Positions 27,801 through 34,723 of a stretch of 64,000 bases of DNA are shown piece by piece. Origin of the DNA: Bacillota bacterium (lineage in GTDB: Bacteria > Bacillota > Clostridia > Christensenellales > Aristaeellaceae); NCBI GenBank assembly GCA_023411375.1, contig JAEYOW010000005.1, forward strand, positions 31,350-95,349. The letters run 5' to 3'. Position 1 is the first letter of the stretch; every line of letters starts with the position of its first letter. The notes beneath the pieces are model-generated. The model was not told where the DNA came from. It ran no database searches and saw only the letters and a list, made by a program, of their open reading frames with translations. The position numbers and the translations under genes are program-made.

Positions 27801-29367
27801 GGATGTACTACACTTGCCCACCCCGGAGGCGGTCTATCATAACGTGGTGGCACAGCCCACGGAAATTCAGAAGGAATTGGTGCAGAAGCTCTCCGAACGC
27901 GCTGCGGAGGTACACAGCGGCTCGGTTGACCCAAGCATTGATAACATGCTCAAAATCACCTCGGACGGACGTAAATTAGGGCTTGACCAGCGCATCATCA
28001 ACTCGCTGCTTCCCGATGAACCCGGAAGCAAGATCAATCAATGCGTGGAGAATATTACACGAATTTGGCGGGACGGCGCTGCCGACAAGCTCACTCAGCT
28101 TGTGTTCTGCGACATTTCCACACCCAAGGAAGATGGAAGTTTCACTGTATACGATGACATTCGTCAAAAACTCATGAGGAATGGCGTACCTGAAAACGAA
28201 ATTGCATTCATTCATGAAGCGAATACGGAGGTGAAAAAGAAGGAGCTATTTGCTAAGGTGCGCAGCGGACAGGTGCGCGTGCTGATGGGAAGTACCGCAA
28301 AATTAGGCGCTGGCACCAACGTGCAGGACAGGTTGGTGGCCTTGCACGATGTCGATTGCCCGTGGCGACCAGGTGACTTAGAACAGCGTAAGGGACGTAT
28401 TGTGCGGCAGGGAAACCAAAATTCGCAAGTACATATCTATCGCTACGTTACCGAAGGAACCTTCGATTCGTACCTCTGGCAGACGGTGGAAACGAAGCAA
28501 AAGTTTATCTCACAAATCATGACCAGCAAAAGCCCCGTGCGCTCCTGTGAGGATGTAGACGCAACGGCACTTTCCTACGCGGAAATCAAGGCACTGTGCG
28601 CGGGCAACCCCATGATTAAAGAGAAGATGAATCTGGACACAGAGGTTTCCAAGTTGAAGCTGCTCAAGGCGGCGCATCTGAGCCAACAATACAAATTAGA
28701 GGATCGGCTGCTGAAAACCTTCCCCGAACAGATTGAGCGTGGTCGGCAGCATATTGTGGGTTTTGATACTGACATTCTAACCGCAAAGGCGAGCGAAGCC
28801 CCGCGCGGTGAGTTTGCGGGAATGACCGTGCTGGGGCGTGAGCTTTCCGAAAAAGAAGCGGCAGGAACCGCTATCCTGAACGCTTGCAAGCTGGTGAAGG
28901 ATTTACAGGGCGTAGAGCTTGGCGTTTATCGTGGATTTCATATGTCGCTTGCACTATCCAATTTCGGCAACGATTATAGTTTGATACTGCGGGGGCAGAT
29001 GGCTCACACAGTAACGCTGGGAACCGACCCGCGAGGCAACATCCTGCGTATCGACAACGCCCTTGCAACGATTGCAGAACGGAGGGACAAGGCGCAAACG
29101 GAGCTTGACAATCTGCAAAAGCAGCAAGAGGCGGCAAAGCAGGAAGTGGGCAAGCCGTTTTCACAGGAAGCTGAATTCAAAGAGAAAAGCGCGCGCCTTG
29201 TCGAACTGAACGCGGCTCTCAACATGGAAACCACTCCGAAGGATCGGGAAGCGAATGTGGATGTGGAGAAGGAATCCGCAGCCGAGAGGGAAAACGGCAC
29301 GGATGAAAAAACATCCCAATTTTCCACCCTAAAAAGCCCCATCAAGCATATGACGGAGGAAAGATAA
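21865..29367 (+). CDS. Giant N6-methylase / SNF2-like helicase of ICE (LtrC-like)
   Basis: A 2,500-residue DNA-processing protein. N-terminus: HEQLMIYAQHPDATACAEYD and RRGAKGIALVD, as in ArdC/antirestriction-like N-termini. Near 1003-1075 is an adenine-methylase core with NVLEPACGVGNFLG (motif I) and AIGNVPFGNY (a variant of the NPPY motif). Near 1678 is Walker A HEVGAGKT, near 1844 VDEAHSFKN, and further on STAKLGAGTNVQDR and RKGRIVRQGNQNSQ, the helicase superfamily 2 C-terminal motifs. Probably protects or remodels the element's DNA during entry. Residues about 253-370 are low complexity because this stretch also encodes TnpV in another frame. Confidence 0.92.
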   Translation: MPRNALASCLQLAEDTASRLTYSHQEWTGFLQTAARLYKYPYHEQLMIYAQHPDATACAEYDLWNSKMRRYVRRGAKGIALVDVTGNQSQIRYVFDIADTGATQKSQPFKQWSVTDENARVAERALENGYDTPASGGLVRQIHIVANQLAQNYWLDHQREICDIVDGSFLEGYDEFNVGAAFRKAASVSLEYALLSRCGQNPDQRIIHEDFLPIFDWNTPEAVSVLGTAVSEMSEEVLRTVEIAIRNDERSYEHEPDHLSTKRGLSDSQPNDQHNGAPHQQVRQDAQDVPEGEPSNIVQFPRRDGQTVPAPAGDRGRGEQPLGADDAGVDGTKRRDGGIESLRPDEVGGLDEQPESPSGRNDFDGADLQLNTLQTQEAPPTQGEVQLSFFPTEAAQIAQIDQAESDMPSALVFAAPCFSQSEIDKVLINGTNERTSRYHILMEYQKGRTPSEIAAFLPKAFVGGKGFETNRGKVCAWYAEDGIHLTRGTAARYVVSAQVVPWEQAAERIGDLLTQGQYATYEEQAMAPVFERKELSHGLWNLRHDMDNRGVEYLPTVGECCIKNSFDDATAKIAALLEQAESRQTLIAEVQDFARAYEQDRSLLRWHMHKPFNLLRSMAELGLPRQEYESFIPEIPQELCFITHDEIDKALVDRSGHAGGALRIHAFFRQSNTQTEKAKFLKSEYGIGGCSHALSRATGSWMDYDAKGIRLRKADCTDVLLPWTAVAKHIDGLIGYGRYLSKEKLEEVSQNSERVTEVPEQADDDAIDVEAVKQGLAERGMVGSRVVDAEKFAQSPFLQEAEADVERLAREDANEEAAPYTVGDTLFLEDGKPFLVEEVGSMEVRLRDPALAYPISRAESKENMVLLLERYPQPEREIPSAIQPRAENFRITNDHLGEGGAKTKYSWNIEAIRTLQTIEAEGRSATPEEQETLSRYVGWGGIPQAFDEENAAWAKEYSELKTLLPEAEYATARASTLNAHYTSPTVIKAIYGAVERMGFTVGNVLEPACGVGNFLGLLPDSMSGSNLYGVELDSITGRIAKQLYPQADITVAGFEKTDRRDFYDLAIGNVPFGNYKVADKPYDKLNFNIHDYFFAKSLDQVRPGGVVAFITSKGTLDKQSPDVRKYIAQRAELLGAVRLPNNAFKANAGTEVTSDILFLQKRDRPLAVEPDWVHLGETEDGVPVNSYFVEHPEMLLGKMAWNDSMYGNRQETACLPVEGMNLGQQLATAMENVTGQITAIELPDLGEGESLAAGIPADPDVKNYSYTLVGGEVYYRENSVMVQPEINQTAKERIKGLVELRDSVRALIDLQMDATSSHEAIMEAQAAMNAQYDVFTGKYGLINSRGNANAFSDDSAYYLLCSLEILDENGALERKADMFSRRTIRPAQSVEHVDTAAEALAVSIAERAQVDMPYMEQLTGKSTDQLVLELKSAIYQLPDLVNTNEQTRYVTADEYLSGNIREKLAAARLAAEDDMAFQSNVVALEQAMPKALDASEIDVRLGATWIDKADIQKFMEEVLETPFYIRYKVKVNFSPITAEWHIANKSSIPSNDVAAYNTYGTERASAYRILEDTLNLRDMRIYDTVRDADGNEKRVLNKNETTLAQQKQQAIKDAFQDWLWSNPERRERLVTRYNERFNSTRPREYDGSHITFSGMNPEIALRPHQRDAIAHILYGGNTLLAHEVGAGKTFEMVAAVMESKRLGLCNKALFAVPNHLTEQWASEFLRLYPSANILVATKKDFETKNRKKFCARIATGDYDAVIMGHSQFERIPVSQERQERLLEEQINEIEEGIEELKSSNAERFTIKQAERTKKMLEARLKKLNDTERKDDVVTFEQLGVDRLYVDEAHSFKNLFLYTKMRNVAGLAATDAQKSSDMLMKCRYLDEITGSRGVVFATGTPVSNSMTELYTMMRYLQHDTLREKGLSHFDCWASTFGETQTAIELAPEGTGYRARTRFAKFFNLPELMTIFKEAADIKTADVLHLPTPEAVYHNVVAQPTEIQKELVQKLSERAAEVHSGSVDPSIDNMLKITSDGRKLGLDQRIINSLLPDEPGSKINQCVENITRIWRDGAADKLTQLVFCDISTPKEDGSFTVYDDIRQKLMRNGVPENEIAFIHEANTEVKKKELFAKVRSGQVRVLMGSTAKLGAGTNVQDRLVALHDVDCPWRPGDLEQRKGRIVRQGNQNSQVHIYRYVTEGTFDSYLWQTVETKQKFISQIMTSKSPVRSCEDVDATALSYAEIKALCAGNPMIKEKMNLDTEVSKLKLLKAAHLSQQYKLEDRLLKTFPEQIERGRQHIVGFDTDILTAKASEAPRGEFAGMTVLGRELSEKEAAGTAILNACKLVKDLQGVELGVYRGFHMSLALSNFGNDYSLILRGQMAHTVTLGTDPRGNILRIDNALATIAERRDKAQTELDNLQKQQEAAKQEVGKPFSQEAEFKEKSARLVELNAALNMETTPKDREANVDVEKESAAERENGTDEKTSQFSTLKSPIKHMTEER
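22625..22975 (+). CDS. tnpV: TnpV-family protein, nested out of frame in the helicase gene
   Basis: A 116-residue product in the +1-shifted frame, wholly inside the methylase-helicase gene. The ATG at 22625 has AAGGAG eight bases upstream. The sequence (ITYQQNGDYLIPNLT, SKYGRMRRTFLKENRP, LMAQSDVTEELKASDPMRWV, MNNLKAQAEETILTELIYS) matches transposon-encoded TnpV proteins along its whole length. The host frame across it is low-complexity (Gln/Asp/Arg/Gly-rich), as expected when TnpV is the constrained frame. Function of TnpV is not established. Confidence 0.85.
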   Translation: MSQITYQQNGDYLIPNLTINTTERPISKYGRMRRTFLKENRPILFNSLVATGKLYPHLLEIEDAANNRLERMMPELMAQSDVTEELKASDPMRWVGLMNNLKAQAEETILTELIYS

Positions 29368-29870
29368 TGAATCATACACCTATTTACAACCACAATGGAA
29401 CCTACGCACGGGAGCATGGGGAGTTGACCCAATACCGGGAATCGCTGCTGATGAATATCGCCTGTAAGGACGCAATTGAAGGGGCGATCTGCAAGCATTT
29501 TGACGGAATGCATCTGGACAAACAAGCTCTATCCGATGTGCTAGACGAGTTTTCATCTGAGCGCGTCCGCTTCGTGTTGTCAGCCACCCTACAACGAAAA
29601 GATTATGATGGGCGCTTTTCTCGCGACAATAAGGCGTGGGCAGCTGAGCTTGATACGTCCTTTTCTACCTCTCCTGCTTACGACCATCGCCCCTGTTTCT
29701 GTGTGGAAAGCCATCCAGCGGTTCTGGATGGATTCGTGTCTCTGTTTCGGCGAGAAGCAGAGCGTCAGCGCAAGCCTTCCGTGGCTGAATTGCTGAAACC
29801 AAAGAACGACAAGCCACGACAAGTCAAACCGAAAGCGGCGGTCAAGCAAAAGACGGGCTGGGAACTATGA
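29367..29870 (+). CDS. DUF3849 family protein
   Basis: A 167-residue protein starting at the last base of the helicase stop (TAATG). It has the DUF3849 core: YRESLLMNIACKDAIEGAI, FDGMHLDKQALSDVL, RVRFVLSATLQRKDYDGRFS and ESHPAVLDGFVSLFR, then a basic tail. The family travels with the methylase-helicase in these ICEs. Function unknown. Confidence 0.85.
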   Translation: MNHTPIYNHNGTYAREHGELTQYRESLLMNIACKDAIEGAICKHFDGMHLDKQALSDVLDEFSSERVRFVLSATLQRKDYDGRFSRDNKAWAAELDTSFSTSPAYDHRPCFCVESHPAVLDGFVSLFRREAERQRKPSVAELLKPKNDKPRQVKPKAAVKQKTGWEL

Positions 29871-30205
29871 GCAACCGCAAGAGGGATATTCGAGTGGAAT
29901 TTCGGGTCACAAGCGAGGAACGGGAGCGTATCGCGCAGCGCATGGCGCAGGCGGGCGTTGTCAACACCAATGCCTATTTGCGCAAGATGGCCATTGACGG
30001 AATGATTATCCGACTTGATTTGCCGGAGCTGAAGGAGCTGGTTTCTTTGCTTCGGCGGTGCAGCAACAATATCAATCAGCTTGCCAAACGGGTTAATGAA
30101 ACAGGGCGGTTTTATCAGGCTGATTTGGAGGGATTGCATGAGCAGATGGATGGGCTATGGGAGGAAGCGAAGAAAATTTTGATTGCGCTGACTGCGATTG
30201 AATGA
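29867..30205 (+). CDS. mobC: MobC-like relaxosome accessory protein
   Basis: A 112-residue protein overlapping the DUF3849 stop by four bases. It begins with a ribbon-helix-helix-like part (RVEFRVTSEERERIAQRMAQAG, NTNAYLRKMAIDG) and ends with the MobC signature (LRRCSNNINQLAKRVNETG). MobC binds near oriT and assists the relaxase in opening the nick region. Confidence 0.92.
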   Translation: MSNRKRDIRVEFRVTSEERERIAQRMAQAGVVNTNAYLRKMAIDGMIIRLDLPELKELVSLLRRCSNNINQLAKRVNETGRFYQADLEGLHEQMDGLWEEAKKILIALTAIE

Positions 30206-30270
30206 CACTTGCTTCCAACGGGCTCTCGATTATAATGATAAGTGTGCCAAACGATGAAAGGAATCACAAA

Positions 30271-30690
30271 ATGAACGATCAGCAGCTGATTAACAGCGTC
30301 CATTCTGCTATATATCATCAATGCCAGAGCCGAGGTTATACGGCTCCCGTAGACGTTCTCATAGACGTTGGTGCATTATCGAAGCAAAAATATGAGGACT
30401 GGCGTTTTGGGCGCATTCCTTATTTGGAAGCAGCTTGCACCCTCAATCTCCGAAAGCTCTCTCTGGTGATGCATCAAATGCGGGTGTATGCACAAAAGAA
30501 TGATTTGAAGCCGTCCTTTTGCTATTATAAGCAATGGGGTACGCCAAAGAGCAATGGACAGGGACATAAGACGGTGATACCTCTGCGTTTTAGCAAAAGC
30601 GGCAACCCAGACATTGAAAAATGGTATGGCACGCATTTTGTAGATGCAAAGAGCTTGGACAAGCTGAAACTGGCTCGGCAAGACTTTTAA
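30271..30690 (+). CDS. Conserved hypothetical protein, possibly DNA-binding
   Basis: A 139-residue soluble basic protein from ATG 30271 behind GAAAGGAATCAC. Recognisable parts are VDVLIDVGALSKQKYEDWRFGRIPYLEAAC and KPSFCYYKQWG. Proteins like this are frequent in gut Firmicutes but I know no function. It lies between mobC and the relaxase, 66 bases after mobC, and ends before a strong bidirectional terminator. Confidence 0.6.
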   Translation: MNDQQLINSVHSAIYHQCQSRGYTAPVDVLIDVGALSKQKYEDWRFGRIPYLEAACTLNLRKLSLVMHQMRVYAQKNDLKPSFCYYKQWGTPKSNGQGHKTVIPLRFSKSGNPDIEKWYGTHFVDAKSLDKLKLARQDF

Positions 30691-30723
30691 GAACAACGCC
30701 AACAAGCTAAAAAGGTTCAAAAA

Positions 30724-30758
30724 AAGGACGGCATTCCGAATAGCGGAGTGCCGTCCTT
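30724..30758 (-). terminator. Terminator between convergent genes
   Basis: AAGGACGGCATTCCG pairs with CGGAGTGCCGTCCTT (15 bp, one G-U). On the minus strand it is followed by a run of seven T residues, so it terminates the HTH gene; it may also act on the plus strand. Confidence 0.85.
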
Positions 30759-30773
30759 GCTGCATCGGTTTGT

Positions 30774-31130
30774 TTACGCAATGAAGTTGGCAATCATCTG
30801 TTTCAACTTAACGTTGGTTGTGCGCAAAGACCGATTCTCGTTCTCCAGTTGATTGATTTTTTCCAGCAGATCATCATTGGATAAAAGCGCCTGTAGTTCA
30901 CTCTGATCCACGAGTTTCATTTTTCCTTCGGACTTTTCTGCTTTGGCGGCAAGCTTCTTGCGCGGCTTGCGCGTTTTCGAAGCAGCAGGCGGCTGGTCTG
31001 CCTTCGCTTCGGTGTTCCATTTGTACAGTGTCTGCTTGGAAATGTTCAATTCTTCAGATGCTTTGGTCACACCAATGCTCTTGATGCTTTCCAATGCCTG
31101 AGCCTTTTGTTCCGCGGTATATCGCACCAT
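30774..31130 (-). CDS. HTH protein, IS3 OrfA-like, with leucine-zipper tail
   Basis: A 118-residue protein from ATG 31130. Residues 3-43 (YTAEQKAQALESIKSIGVTKASEELNISKQTLYKWNTEAK) form a transposase-type helix-turn-helix; a basic linker (KTRKPRKKLAAKAEK) and a heptad Leu/Asn tail (LLSNDDLLEKINQLENENRSL) follow. There is no partner transposase, so it is more likely a dimeric regulator or relaxosome component than an IS remnant. It is divergent from the relaxase and read from a consensus promoter. Confidence 0.75.
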   Translation of the reverse strand: MVRYTAEQKAQALESIKSIGVTKASEELNISKQTLYKWNTEAKADQPPAASKTRKPRKKLAAKAEKSEGKMKLVDQSELQALLSNDDLLEKINQLENENRSLRTTNVKLKQMIANFIA

Positions 31131-31161
31131 TGTTGCGATCCCCTTTCCTATTTGTATTTTC

Positions 31162-31190
31162 ATTATAGTTTTCGATGATTGCTGTGTCAA
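31162..31190 (-). promoter_or_regulatory. Consensus sigma-70-type promoter of the HTH gene
   Basis: On the minus strand TTGACA (31190-31185) and TATAAT (31167-31162) are separated by exactly 17 bases. The start codon is about 30 bases downstream. Both boxes are perfect consensus, unusual in this window. Confidence 0.9.
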
Positions 31191-31245
31191 GAAATGCTTT
31201 GCAGGATAGCAATGGCAAATAACCATTATCAATGAGGTGAAAAGA

Positions 31246-32646
31246 GTGGCAACAACGCGTATCATCCCCATGCACCGCAACAAGGGAAAAACCCTTTTAC
31301 AATGCTTAACCGCTCGCACAGAGTACGCCAAAAACCCGGAAAAGACCCAGGCAGGCGAGCTGGTTTCTTCCTTCGCCTGCGACCCGAAAACCGTGGATGC
31401 GGAGTTTTTGCTTGCCAAGCGGGAATACAAAAGCATCACAGGCCGCAGTCACGAACGCGATGTAATCGCTTATCAGGTGCGGCAGTCTTTCCGTCCGGGT
31501 GAGGTTACACCTGAGGAAGCCAATCATGTTGGTTATGAATTTGCGTCACGCTTTTTGAAGGAAAATCATGCTTTCATCGTAGCTACTCACGTTGACAAAG
31601 CGCATGTTCACAATCACATCATTTGGAATTCTACCAGTTTGGATTGCACCTGTAAATTCCGCAACTTTTGGGGCAGCACAAAAGCAATCCAACGATTGAG
31701 CGACACCATCTGCTTGGAGCACGGTTTATCCATTGTGGAAAATCCGAAAGGCAAAGGCGTGCATTACGGGAAATGGCTGGGAGATCGTAAACAGCCCACC
31801 CAACGCGATCTGCTTCGCGCCGCGATTGATACGGCGTTGGAGCAGAAGCCCGCCAATTTGGAGGCTCTCACGCGACTATTGAAGGAAAGTGGCATTGAGG
31901 TCAAAACAGGAAAGCAACTTTCTTTGCGCGGGGAAAATCAGAAGCGATTCATCCGTCTGGACACGCTGGGAGCGGGTTATTCTCAAAATGAGTTGGATGC
32001 GATTTGCTCAGGAGAGAAAGCAGCCACACCGCGAAAACATCAGACTTTCCATCGGGAAGAACCCTCGGTCAGCCTTTTAGTGGATATTCAAGCCAAACTC
32101 CAAGCGGGAAAAGGAGCAGGTTATGAGCGTTGGGCGAAAAAGTTTAACCTAAAGCAGATGGCACAGACGGTCAATTTCGTCACGGAACACGGATTCAAAA
32201 GTTACGACCAGCTTTCCGCGAAAGCTGATGAGGTATGCCAGCGTTTCAATGATCTTTCGGTTCAAGTCAAAACCGCTGAAACCCGCATAGCTGAAATCGC
32301 AGTTTTACGAACTCACATACACAACTACATCAAGACCCGTGACGTTTATACAGATTATCGCAAGGCGGGGTATTCCGCGAAATACCGCGCAGCGCATGAG
32401 GCGGATATTCTGCTTCACCAGGCCGCGAAGAAAGCCTTTGACGCACAAAAACTGGATAAGCTACCCACGGTGCAGGCGCTGAATGCCGAGTACGCCACGC
32501 TGCTTTCGCAAAAGAAAACCGATTACGCCGAGTACCGAAAAACAAGAGCAGATATGCGAGAACTGCTGGCTGCTAAGGCGAATTTGGGATTGCTGCTGGA
32601 GGTGAAAACGCCCAATGGGGAACGCACGAAACAGATCGAACGGTGA
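31246..32646 (+). CDS. MOB-family relaxase
   Basis: A 466-residue relaxase/mobilisation nuclease. The metal-binding histidine triad is in ATHVDKAHVHNHIIWNS (about 115-130) and the N-terminus ATTRIIPMHRNKG, with KNPEKTQAGELVSSFAC, is typical for the relaxase of Tn1549-like elements; the nicking Tyr is probably in the first 35 residues (TEYAKNPEK). The C-terminal half is helical. I chose GTG 31246 (AATGAGG eight bases upstream) over GTG 31237. It cuts and covalently holds the transferred strand at oriT. Confidence 0.93.
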   Translation: MATTRIIPMHRNKGKTLLQCLTARTEYAKNPEKTQAGELVSSFACDPKTVDAEFLLAKREYKSITGRSHERDVIAYQVRQSFRPGEVTPEEANHVGYEFASRFLKENHAFIVATHVDKAHVHNHIIWNSTSLDCTCKFRNFWGSTKAIQRLSDTICLEHGLSIVENPKGKGVHYGKWLGDRKQPTQRDLLRAAIDTALEQKPANLEALTRLLKESGIEVKTGKQLSLRGENQKRFIRLDTLGAGYSQNELDAICSGEKAATPRKHQTFHREEPSVSLLVDIQAKLQAGKGAGYERWAKKFNLKQMAQTVNFVTEHGFKSYDQLSAKADEVCQRFNDLSVQVKTAETRIAEIAVLRTHIHNYIKTRDVYTDYRKAGYSAKYRAAHEADILLHQAAKKAFDAQKLDKLPTVQALNAEYATLLSQKKTDYAEYRKTRADMRELLAAKANLGLLLEVKTPNGERTKQIER

Positions 32647-32668
32647 CTTGCGCGCAGCGCGTTTTGAA

Positions 32669-32704
32669 GCGTCCGCAGGACGCGCAGCCGCACCGTTAGG
32701 TGCG
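32669..32704 (+). other. Tandem GC-rich hairpins after the relaxase gene
   Basis: GCGTCC-GCA-GGACGC (32669-32683) and CGCACC-GTTA-GGTGCG (32689-32704) form two adjacent perfect stems 23 bases after the relaxase stop, in a CGCAG-rich stretch. There is no U-tract. They may be a transcript end or recombination/oriT-related structure. Confidence 0.5.
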
Positions 32705-32878
32705 TTCAGAGGGATTGGGATGCTTCCCAAACAAGCAGAATTGCAAAGATGGCCGATCTTTTGCATTGCTTGCCAACATTATACCGAGTTCGGTATACCC
32801 GCTGCCGCCGAATTGGTGACAACCAGAATAATCAGCACCTGTTGATTGCCAATCAGATGAAATTCCATCAGCCACGGC

Positions 32879-33703
32879 CTACCCCTGTTTCTTGCGAATG
32901 TACACCAGTTGTACATTTAGTTTGGCGGGATGAGGGTCGCTCCTAAAATCGTAAGTACCTATTGATTTCACAAAGGCGCTTAGTTTTGAGAATCCGAAGT
33001 TACGGGCATCAAAATCAGGATATTGACTGAGCAATTGATTGCCAAGCACGCCTAAAAAATACCATCCATCTTCGTCAGAATTTTCCTCGACCAGTTCCGC
33101 GATGGTTTTGATAATCGCATCCTTATTCATGCCGGGATTTAAGTGTGCGTCATCTGACTCAGAGTTTTTGCTGTCTACGGCATTTGGTGAGGGTCGAGCC
33201 TTGCCGGACAGCTTCGGCTTGGTCTTAACGATCTCTGCCGATCCTGTTTCTTTTTCCTGTTGCTTCAACAGAATGTCCAAGTAAGAGAACTTATCGCAAG
33301 CGTTTATGAAAGAGGACGGCGTTTTTTGCTCGCCCATGCCGACTACAAGCATCTCGGATTCTCTCAGTCGCGAGGCAAGTCGCGTGAAATCGCTATCCGA
33401 TGAAACGAGGCAAAACCCCTGCAATCTGCCCTCATGCAACAAATCCATCGCGTCGATAATCATAGCTGAATCGGAAGAATTTTTTCCAGCAGTGTTTGAA
33501 AACTGCTGAATCGTATGGATGGAATAATCCTGCACAACCTTGCGCCACGAGGCGGTTGCGTTGCTTGACCAATCCGCATAGATTCGTTTGCAGATAACGG
33601 TGCCAAAGCGCGAGGCTTCGTCCAACACGAGCTTTACATATTTACATGAAATGTTCTCCGCATCTATGAGTACCGCTATTTTTCGATTTGTTCCTTCGTC
33701 CAT
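32879..33703 (-). CDS. NYN-domain RNase-like protein with OST-HTH (LOTUS) domain
   Basis: A 274-residue protein from ATG 33703. Residues 8-155 are a NYN/PIN-like nuclease domain: KIAVLIDAENIS, NSSDSAMIIDAMDLL and CLVSSDSDFTRLASRL provide the conserved acidic residues of the LabA/DUF88 group. After a polar linker, residues about 195-270 (IIKTIAELVEEN, GWYFLGVLGNQLLSQYPDFD, KLSAFVKSIGTYDF) form an OST-HTH/LOTUS domain, which binds RNA. It is first in the cargo region and reads against the backbone. A role in RNA decay or defence is inferred from the family. Confidence 0.88.
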   Translation of the reverse strand: MDEGTNRKIAVLIDAENISCKYVKLVLDEASRFGTVICKRIYADWSSNATASWRKVVQDYSIHTIQQFSNTAGKNSSDSAMIIDAMDLLHEGRLQGFCLVSSDSDFTRLASRLRESEMLVVGMGEQKTPSSFINACDKFSYLDILLKQQEKETGSAEIVKTKPKLSGKARPSPNAVDSKNSESDDAHLNPGMNKDAIIKTIAELVEENSDEDGWYFLGVLGNQLLSQYPDFDARNFGFSKLSAFVKSIGTYDFRSDPHPAKLNVQLVYIRKKQG

Positions 33704-33820
33704 GTTCTAATTCCTACTTTACATCGTCGTTCCGTAAAGAATCCCAACTCGTTATTCATTGTATCGCAAAACGGCGCAAATAACAATTCCCGAAAATGAA
33801 AAAGTAAGTACACTTGGAAA

Positions 33821-33857
33821 TAAAAATACCCGTCAATCCACCGAACTGACGGGCATT
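33821..33857 (-). terminator. Terminator of the minus-strand gene at 33.9-34.3 kb
   Basis: On the minus strand TGCCCGTCA and TGACGGGTA pair around a ~11-base loop and are followed by TTTTTATTT, just after the gene stop. Confidence 0.8.
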
Positions 33858-33865
33858 CGGATTTG

Positions 33866-34264
33866 CTACAACTCAAATCCAGCCAAAACCGCAAGAATGG
33901 CATCGTCCCATTGAATCCCCAGCGCCTCAGCGTGTATCGCTATTTTTCCAACGCCTGACCTCTGCAACCTACGCAACGATGAGAGGCTTTTCTTCACTGG
34001 CCGCCAAAGTTTAGTATTATACTCGTAAACAATACATTTCCAGCCGATTCCATCTATCAGGTGACGCTGGATGACATATCGCTCATCAGCGTTCAGCAAC
34101 GCCATACTTGAATCCAGTAGCTCCAGCAACTGATTGATGATTGCCAGACGCGCTTCCCTCTGGGCGGGAGAGAAATCGCATCTTGACTCAAAAAATTGCT
34201 TTTTAACGCCGAGCCTGCGCCAACCGCGCAACAGGCGATAGGTATTTCGCTCATTTTCATTCAT
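33866..34264 (-). CDS. Short sigma-region-4-like protein, paralogue 1
   Basis: A 132-residue protein. The core MALLNADERYVIQRHLIDGIGWKCIVYEYN is shared in pattern with the proteins at 34300, 42980 and 43894: a helix ending in LxADER, an H/R-L-I segment, then W..(I/V)..EY. This resembles the phage ArpU/RinA or sigma-region-4-like regulators. No sigma region 2 is present. The C-terminus is helical. Probably a DNA-binding regulator; the target is unknown. Confidence 0.6.
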   Translation of the reverse strand: MNENERNTYRLLRGWRRLGVKKQFFESRCDFSPAQREARLAIINQLLELLDSSMALLNADERYVIQRHLIDGIGWKCIVYEYNTKLWRPVKKSLSSLRRLQRSGVGKIAIHAEALGIQWDDAILAVLAGFEL

Positions 34265-34299
34265 CTGTATTAATCCGTCCTTTCTGTAACGCCCGCTCG

Positions 34300-34674
34300 T
34301 CAGACATCATCGAATATAGTTTGCATTATATCCGCGTGCGCGGAAACAAAAGACGCAATCTTCTCCACGGCTCGTTCCCGAATCACCCACGGTGTTTCTC
34401 CCACTTTGATGAGCCGCCACATCCACATCATGGCAGCGGCGCGACGGGCAGCGGTGCCGTTTTGCTCGGTTTGGATCGCTTGCCTAAAGGCGAAGCGTTC
34501 ATCCGCATCCAGTAATACAAACCAGCTTTCCACAACGCTGACCCTGATTTTCAGCATGACCAGTGCATCACGCATGTCCTCGTTTTCCCGCATTTCCAGG
34601 TGGCGTTCAAACAAGGCTTCCTCGCGGAGATAACGGGGATATTCCTCAATGATCTTTTCCACAAGCGCTTTCAT
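34300..34674 (-). CDS. Short sigma-region-4-like protein, paralogue 2
   Basis: A 124-residue helical protein from ATG 34674 (GGGAGG ten bases upstream). It keeps the segment VVESWFVLLDADERFAFRQAI of the paralogous group, but the second half (AARRAAAMMWMWRLIKVG) has diverged and lacks the W...EY signature. It is 35 bases upstream of paralogue 1 on the same strand, so they form an operon. Confidence 0.55.
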   Translation of the reverse strand: MKALVEKIIEEYPRYLREEALFERHLEMRENEDMRDALVMLKIRVSVVESWFVLLDADERFAFRQAIQTEQNGTAARRAAAMMWMWRLIKVGETPWVIRERAVEKIASFVSAHADIMQTIFDDV

Positions 34675-34723
34675 AGAAAGTCAGCCTCCCTTAGTAATAA
34701 TCCGTAGCACTCGGATATGTTGG

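Noticed and set aside
30774..31130. Remnant of an IS3 element
   Set aside because: No orfB, no terminal repeats; it has a consensus promoter and a terminator, so it is an intact single gene.
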